From contig JAFUPT010000149.1 in NCBI GenBank assembly GCA_017481065.1, positions 1 to 9,694 of the forward strand: DNA of 9,694 bases, given 5' to 3'. Origin of the DNA: Clostridia bacterium (GTDB lineage: Bacteria; Bacillota_A; Clostridia; Christensenellales; Aristaeellaceae). The notes below the pieces were generated by a model, which saw only the letters and a program-made list of their open reading frames with translations, had not been told where the DNA came from and made no database searches. Shown here piece by piece: positions 6,584 through 9,694 of the stretch (position 1 is the stretch's first letter; each line of letters starts with the position of its first letter). The position numbers were made by a program, and so were the translations under genes.

Positions 6584-7483
6584 ATGAAAAAAATCTTCCG
6601 ATTCCGGGGCTGGATCCAGGCGGGCACGGCGCTGCTGACCAACGCGAACCTGACGGGCTTCCTCTCCGGCAAAATTTATACCGGGCCGCTGAAAAATGCC
6701 TGCGTGCCGGGGCTGAACTGCTATTCCTGCCCGGGCGCGTTGGGCAGCTGCCCCATCGGCGCGCTGCAGGCGGTGGCCGGCGGGCAGAAACACAACCTGT
6801 CCTTCTATGTGGTGGGTATTCTGTTGCTGTTCGGCATGCTGTTCGGCAGGCTGATCTGCGGCTTCCTGTGCCCCTTCGGCTGGATTCAACAATTGCTGAA
6901 TAAAATTCCCGGCAAAAAGCTGCGCATCCCGGATAAGCTGGACCGCCGCGCCCGGCTGTTGAAATACGGCGTGCTGGCAATCGCCGTGCTGGCGCTGCCG
7001 GCCTTCCTCGTGGATGATTTCGGCCTCGGTGCGCCCTATTTCTGCAAATGGATTTGCCCCGCAGGCACCCTGGAGGGCGGAATACCGCTGGTGCTCGCCA
7101 ATGAAAGCCTGCGCTCCAGCCTCGGCTTCCTCTTCTGGTGGAAGATGGGCCTGCTGATCGCCACGATCGTGCTCTCCATCCTCATCTACCGCCCGTTCTG
7201 CAAGTATGTATGCCCCCTCGGCGCCTTCTATGCCCTGCTGAACCGCATCAGCCTCACCCGCATGGAGCTGGACCGCGAAAGCTGCATCTCCTGCGGAAAA
7301 TGCGTGCGCGCCTGCCCCATGCAGGTGCAGGTGCTCAAGGATATCAATTCCTCCGAATGCATCCGCTGCGGCAAATGCGCCCAGGAATGCCCCACCGGCG
7401 CGATCGATATCCGCTTCGGAAAAGTGACGCTGAAGGGGATGGACGCTCAGGGTTCTGCCCTGAGAACCCGCCAAGAGGGATGA
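6584..7483 (+). CDS. Polytopic membrane 4Fe-4S binding protein (NapH/CcoG-like)
   Basis: A 299-residue membrane iron-sulfur protein, probably passing electrons between cytoplasmic ferredoxin-like donors and a membrane or external acceptor. The N-terminal part has a cysteine group at 40, 46, 49 and 56 (NCYSCPGALGSCPIGALQA). Three paired C-x3-C-P motifs follow: CGFLCPFG (92/96), CKWICPAGTLEG (154/158) and CKYVCPLGAF (206/210), as in NapH, NosR and RdxA/CcoG relatives. Clear hydrophobic segments lie at about 72-92, 124-143 and 184-203. The C-terminus holds two complete ferredoxin motifs, CISCGKCVRACP (234-245) and CIRCGKCAQECP (259-270). AAGGAA five bases upstream marks the start. The last dozen codons (DAQGSALRTRQEG) and the stop come from a repeat element that overlaps the gene end. 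The exact subfamily is unsure because NapH, NosR and RdxA differ mainly in context. Confidence 0.87.
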   Translation: MKKIFRFRGWIQAGTALLTNANLTGFLSGKIYTGPLKNACVPGLNCYSCPGALGSCPIGALQAVAGGQKHNLSFYVVGILLLFGMLFGRLICGFLCPFGWIQQLLNKIPGKKLRIPDKLDRRARLLKYGVLAIAVLALPAFLVDDFGLGAPYFCKWICPAGTLEGGIPLVLANESLRSSLGFLFWWKMGLLIATIVLSILIYRPFCKYVCPLGAFYALLNRISLTRMELDRESCISCGKCVRACPMQVQVLKDINSSECIRCGKCAQECPTGAIDIRFGKVTLKGMDAQGSALRTRQEG

Positions 7484-7536
7484 TCCCCTTGGAATCCTCA
7501 GCAAAACAAATCGTGCCGGATGGCGGCACGATTTGT
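7447..7536 (+). repeat. Composite hairpin repeat overlapping the 3' end of the Fe-S gene
   Basis: Stems: 7447-7452 with 7458-7463 (TCAGGG/CCCTGA), or alternatively 7450-7456 with 7463-7469 (GGGTTCT/AGAACCC). Next comes 7471-7480 with 7484-7492 (CCAAGAGGGA/TCCCCTTGG with one bulge, loop TGA), then a perfect 13-bp stem 7506-7518 with 7524-7536 (ACAAATCGTGCCG and its complement). It is a near full-length match to the minus-strand reading of 4591-4683, including the CCTCAGCAAA linker. The loop TGA of the second stem is the stop codon of the Fe-S gene. Confidence 0.8.
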
Positions 7537-7615
7537 AAAAGGGAATGACGCCTGCTTCCTTTCTATGAGGCTGACAACAGCGCATCAGGGGATAAGATTT
7601 CTCCCGCATATCAAT

Positions 7616-7642
7616 AAAACACCGCCAAAAGGCGGTGTTTTT
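7616..7642. terminator. Bidirectional terminator between convergent genes
   Basis: An 11-bp perfect stem (AAAACACCGCC at 7616-7626 with GGCGGTGTTTT at 7631-7641, loop AAAA) ending in TTTTT. The arms carry A and T runs, so it reads as a terminator on both strands. It ends two bases from the dehydrogenase stop and closes both the plus-strand redox operon and the minus-strand dehydrogenase operon. Confidence 0.88.
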
Positions 7643-7643
7643 C

Positions 7644-8693
7644 TCAATCATTTTTCATTTTCACCATCACTTTGATCCGGCTGCCCGGCAGCTTTTCCGG
7701 GTGCAGCATGGCTTCCGGCAATTCATCCATGGAAATGATGTGGGAAACGATGGGCTTCAAATTTATCTTATCCTCCTCCAGGATGCGGATCACCTCGGCA
7801 GGCACGCCGTAATTGCCCATCACGCCGGCCACCGTCACCTTGTTGGATACCAGAATATCGATGGGGAAGGCGTCGATGGGGCTCTCATAGAAGCCGATGA
7901 AGGAAGCCACGCCGCCATACTTCGCCGCGCGCACGCACTGGTTCACCGCATCGAGATTGCCGGAGGTCTCCAGCACCAGGTCCGCGCCCTGTCCCTCCGT
8001 CTCCCGCAGCACCGCCTGCACAACATCCTCATTCCGGGCATTCACGGTGACGCTCGCGCCCAGCTTCTTGCCAATTTCCAGCTTGCTATCGGTCCTGCCC
8101 GCCAGAATCACCTTCGCGGGCTTGAAATGGCTGGCCATGGCCACGGCTGTCATGCCGATTGCGCCGGTGCCCACCACCAGAACCGTCTTGCCCCGCAGAT
8201 CGCCGCCGCGCTTCAAGCCCTCCAGGGCGATGCAGCTGGGCTCGATCAGCGCGCATTCCAGCATATCCAGGCTCTCCGGCAGCTTGAACAGATGCCGCTC
8301 CGGCACATGCATGTATTCCGCGAAGGAGCCATCCCAGCAGTTCACCGTGCCCACGGATTTGGCTTCCTTGCAATCGCAGTAGCGCTTTTCCAGGCATGCG
8401 GGGCATTTGCCGCAGGCGATGCCGGAATCGCTGAGCACATGATCGCCCACCTTGATATCCTTCACCGCGCTGCCCACCTTCTCCACTATGCCGCTGTATT
8501 CATGGCCGAAACGCACGGGATATTTGATCTTTCCCTCGCGGATCAGCGCCATTTCGCCGCCGAGGATTTCATAATCCGTGGCGCAGATGCCGGAATAGAT
8601 GATGCGGATCAGCGCCTCATCCTCCGCGATTTCCGGGATGGGCACGGAAATTTCCTTCACAATTCCGGGACCTTCAATCTGGAATGCTCTCAT
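7644..8693 (-). CDS. Zinc-dependent medium-chain dehydrogenase (sorbitol/galactitol-phosphate dehydrogenase type)
   Basis: A 349-residue cytoplasmic NAD(P)-dependent alcohol dehydrogenase of the MDR superfamily. Catalytic-zinc ligands are visible: Cys37 (SGICATDYEIL), His64-Glu65 (RFGHEYSGIVEKVG) and Glu151 (IEPSC). The structural zinc lobe is complete, with cysteines at 94, 97, 100 and 108 (GIACGKCPAC, then CDCK) plus an extra Cys106. The Rossmann motif GTGAIG is at 175-180. At the end of the second beta strand the sequence is ILAGRTDSK, without the acidic residue usual for NAD, so NADP use is possible. The length is typical. Relatives oxidise polyols, threonine or sugar alcohol phosphates; the substrate cannot be told here, since no transporter or kinase gene accompanies it. 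GAGAGGAAG precedes the ATG, one base after the stop of the ribbon-helix-helix gene, so the two form an operon. Confidence 0.9.
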   Translation of the reverse strand: MRAFQIEGPGIVKEISVPIPEIAEDEALIRIIYSGICATDYEILGGEMALIREGKIKYPVRFGHEYSGIVEKVGSAVKDIKVGDHVLSDSGIACGKCPACLEKRYCDCKEAKSVGTVNCWDGSFAEYMHVPERHLFKLPESLDMLECALIEPSCIALEGLKRGGDLRGKTVLVVGTGAIGMTAVAMASHFKPAKVILAGRTDSKLEIGKKLGASVTVNARNEDVVQAVLRETEGQGADLVLETSGNLDAVNQCVRAAKYGGVASFIGFYESPIDAFPIDILVSNKVTVAGVMGNYGVPAEVIRILEEDKINLKPIVSHIISMDELPEAMLHPEKLPGSRIKVMVKMKND

Positions 8694-8694
8694 T

Positions 8695-8907
8695 TTATTC
8701 TTCCTCTCTGTTTTTCCATTCTTCTTCGGTCATACCGATAAATTCCCGCAGCAGCTGGTTCACCACGCCATTGATGGATAGATTCTTCTCCTTCACTGCC
8801 GCTTCAATATCCGCGCGGCGGCCCTTGGGCACGCGGATGCGCAGGTCATCATAATTCTCCTTGGAATATTTTGCTACGGCACGAATATGAGCCTTACTGG
8901 ATGGCAT
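8695..8907 (-). CDS. Ribbon-helix-helix (Arc/CopG-like) DNA-binding protein
   Basis: A 70-residue protein. Residues about 21-58 match the ribbon-helix-helix fold: a strand YDDLRIRVPKG, then helix RRADIEAAVKEKN, a turn (LSI) and helix NGVVNQLLREFIG, ending in an acidic tail TEEEWKNREEE. Proteins of this type bind operators as dimers and often repress their own genes; many are antitoxins, but no recognisable toxin lies beside it. I chose the ATG at 8907 because AAGGAGGG stands six to seven bases before it; an in-frame ATG at 8940 would add 11 residues without a site of its own and would overlap the operator. The dehydrogenase follows after one base. Upstream lie two copies of an 18-bp site with a palindromic core, the likely binding sites, shared with the divergent 79-residue gene. 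Confidence 0.85.
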   Translation of the reverse strand: MPSSKAHIRAVAKYSKENYDDLRIRVPKGRRADIEAAVKEKNLSINGVVNQLLREFIGMTEEEWKNREEE

Positions 8908-8933
8908 AAATATCCCTCCTTGTGAAAAACGCC

Positions 8934-8951
8934 ATGTCACGGTACCGTTAT
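8934..8951. promoter_or_regulatory. Putative RHH operator, copy 1
   Basis: ATGTCACGGTACCGTTAT, with the perfect 10-bp palindrome ACGGTACCGT at its centre. It lies 27 bases upstream of the RHH start. A minus-strand TATAAC at 8961-8956 would start transcription inside or beside this site, though its -35 is poor. Binding here would therefore repress the RHH-dehydrogenase operon. Confidence 0.65.
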
Positions 8952-8968
8952 TTTGGTTATACAGTCAA

Positions 8969-8997
8969 TTGATGTCACGGTACCATTATGATATAAT
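8969..8997 (+). promoter_or_regulatory. Sigma-A promoter of the 79-residue gene
   Basis: TTGATG (8969-8974), a 17-base spacer, then a perfect TATAAT (8992-8997). The predicted start is near 9004, about 23 bases before the coding start and just upstream of a GGGGAGG ribosome binding site. The spacer is almost wholly occupied by the second operator copy. Confidence 0.82.
8972..8989. promoter_or_regulatory. Putative RHH operator, copy 2
   Basis: ATGTCACGGTACCATTAT, identical to copy 1 except for one base. It is a direct repeat 38 bases from copy 1. It starts inside the -35 hexamer of the plus-strand promoter and fills its spacer, so a bound protein would exclude RNA polymerase. Confidence 0.68.
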
Positions 8998-9026
8998 GGA
9001 TATATAACTACGGGGAGGCATTCTTC

Positions 9027-9266
9027 ATGTCCGATAATTCAAAACTGCTTGATGAAGTTGACCGCTGCCATAGTCATATCCGCAATACACGGGCATTGAT
9101 TCGCGCGATCTGCCATTCCTGGGATCAGGACTGCGGCTTTTATTCTTGCGTGATCCACAATGGAACCCCTGCTGCGGCTCAGGCTCTATACGACCTCGGC
9201 ACAGCAATTTTCATGCTTCGGGATGCAATTATGGATTTTCCCCTGCTCCCCAATATGGAAAAATAA
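9027..9266 (+). CDS. Hypothetical 79-residue protein divergent from the RHH regulator
   Basis: I do not recognise this protein. It has a strong promoter, GGGGAGG eight bases before the ATG, and a plausible amino-acid mix, so I believe it is a real gene. It looks soluble and mostly helical: MSDNSKLLDEVDRCHSHIRN, then TRALIRAICHSWDQD, a short CGFYSCVIHNGTP turn, and a hydrophobic helix around ALYDLGTAIFMLRDAIMDF. Four cysteines (14, 29, 36, 41) and several histidines cluster in the first 45 residues, so metal binding is possible, but no standard motif is met. Codon use is more AT-rich by eye than in the metabolic genes of the window, as is the RHH control region, which may point to transfer. 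A toxin role is possible given the RHH neighbour, but nothing in the sequence shows it. Confidence 0.6.
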   Translation: MSDNSKLLDEVDRCHSHIRNTRALIRAICHSWDQDCGFYSCVIHNGTPAAAQALYDLGTAIFMLRDAIMDFPLLPNMEK

Positions 9267-9274
9267 TGTAGGCC

Positions 9275-9346
9275 ATGCGCCGGCGTAAGGAAGAAATAAT
9301 CAATTTCCCCCAGGTTTCTGATGAAGATATTCCAGATTCAGTATAG
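9275..9346 (+). other. Possible 23-codon open frame or gene remnant
   Basis: ATG to TAG encoding MRRRKEEIINF followed by PQVSDEDIPDSV. It starts eight bases after the 79-residue gene and ends cleanly, with a basic head and an acidic tail that resemble the end of a real protein. Only a weak AGG precedes it. It may be a microprotein, a decayed remnant or chance. Confidence 0.2.
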
Positions 9347-9411
9347 CATTTTTCAATGATTTAGGCAATGGGGAACAGCGGCGGGATGTATGCCTCCTGC
9401 CCTGCGGTTTT

Positions 9412-9694
9412 GTTCGCGGGCGCATACAACTGCGCCCGTTTTTACAACCCCTCCGGCGCTGCGCGCCACCTCCCCTTGCACAGGGGAGGCGAAGGAAAGC
9501 GGAATCGTAGAACGGTTTCCCTCATGCCGCCGTAAATTATACTTCCGTTCGCAGGCGCACACAGCTGTGCCGGTTTTTACAACCCCTCCGGCGCTGCGCG
9601 CCACCTCCCCTTGCACAGGGGAGGCGAGGGAAAGCGGAATCGTAGAACGATTTCCCTCATGCCGCCGTAATTATACTTCCGTTTACGGGCGCAC
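9412..9694. repeat. Tandem intergenic repeat, unit about 135 bp
   Basis: Copy 1 spans about 9412-9546, copy 2 about 9547-9680 (one base shorter), and copy 3 begins at 9681 and runs off the window. Each full unit holds a G/C-rich inverted segment followed by TTTTT, the stem GGCGC/GCGCC, an 8-bp stem CCTCCCCT/AGGGGAGG (9469-9476 with 9482-9489; 9604-9611 with 9617-9624), and AGCGGAATCGTAGAACG. Read on the minus strand it gives the spurious peptide GEVARSAGGVVKTG often seen in Clostridia annotations; the open frame 9353-9616 is therefore not a gene. Apart from the possible 23-codon frame and the terminator, this accounts for the 428 bases after the last gene. Confidence 0.88.
9417..9443 (+). terminator. 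Terminator-like hairpin in repeat copy 1
   Basis: An 8-bp perfect stem CGGGCGCA/TGCGCCCG (loop TACAAC) directly followed by TTTTT. It could end the transcript of the 79-residue gene. The matching place in copy 2 (about 9553-9578) keeps the T run, but its stem is imperfect. Confidence 0.7.

Noticed and set aside
6356..7651. Minus-strand open frame of 431 codons
   Set aside because: Antisense to the Fe-S gene and the redox operon; Ala/Gln/His-rich translation typical of GC-rich shadows.
7635..8741. Plus-strand open frame of 368 codons
   Set aside because: Complement of the dehydrogenase gene; no ribosome binding site and no recognisable domain.
8695..9266. Classical toxin-antitoxin pair
   Set aside because: The RHH protein would suit an antitoxin, but the adjacent same-strand gene is a dehydrogenase and the 79-residue protein is divergent, with no toxin motif. 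Kept only as a hypothesis.
9353..9616. Minus-strand open frame of 87 codons with repeated GEVARSAGGVVKTG
   Set aside because: A translation of the tandem intergenic repeat, a known source of false proteins in Clostridia.
9412..9694. CRISPR array
   Set aside because: The repeat period is about 135 bases and nearly the whole unit is repeated; there are no short repeats with unique spacers and no cas genes.

Overview
The window looks like a chromosomal segment of an uncultured-type Bacillota (Clostridia), probably from an animal gut. The clues are a GC-rich coding style combined with strong AGGAGG-like ribosome binding sites and sigma-A promoters of TTGaca/TATAAT type. Further clues are a clostridial-looking CXXC microprotein and intergenic repeats of the kind common in gut Clostridia, including the one that yields the spurious peptide 'GEVARSAGGVVKTG'. 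No marker here fixes the genus.

Layout. (1) Positions 1-1632, plus strand: the 3' part of rimO (ribosomal protein S12 methylthiotransferase), then pgsA (phosphatidylglycerophosphate synthase) with no intergenic base. Two terminators and repeat elements follow. (2) 2024-5635, minus strand: a secreted or anchored SH3b-domain protein of unknown function, a FliB-like cysteine-cluster lysine-N-methylase, and a membrane-anchored polysaccharide-deacetylase-like protein with a C-terminal peptidoglycan-binding domain. (3) 5799-7483, plus strand: a compact redox set made of an exported TlpA-like thioredoxin, a 48-residue membrane protein ending in a CXXC motif (CD1871A-like), and a polytopic membrane 4Fe-4S protein with two ferredoxin motifs. 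I infer that this set moves electrons across the membrane to an extracytoplasmic thiol pool. (4) 7644-8907, minus strand: a small ribbon-helix-helix (RHH) regulator one base upstream of a zinc-dependent medium-chain dehydrogenase. (5) 9027-9266, plus strand: an unrecognised 79-residue protein divergent from the RHH gene. The shared control region holds two near-identical 18-bp sites, one of them inside a very good promoter. (6) 9412-9694: tandem copies of a roughly 135-bp intergenic repeat running off the window.

The most distinctive non-coding signal is a composite element built of successive hairpins. A TCAGGGGC/GCCCCTGA-type stem is followed by a CCAAGGGGA-TGA-TCCCCTTGG-type stem and then a third stem of variable sequence. 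It appears behind the 3' ends of four separate genes, each time in the orientation of the gene it follows, and a fifth degenerate copy faces one of them. In one case the gene's stop codon lies in a hairpin loop of the element.

The best leads for something new are the three-gene redox cassette, the RHH/dehydrogenase/79-residue divergent module, and the gene-end-associated composite hairpin family.
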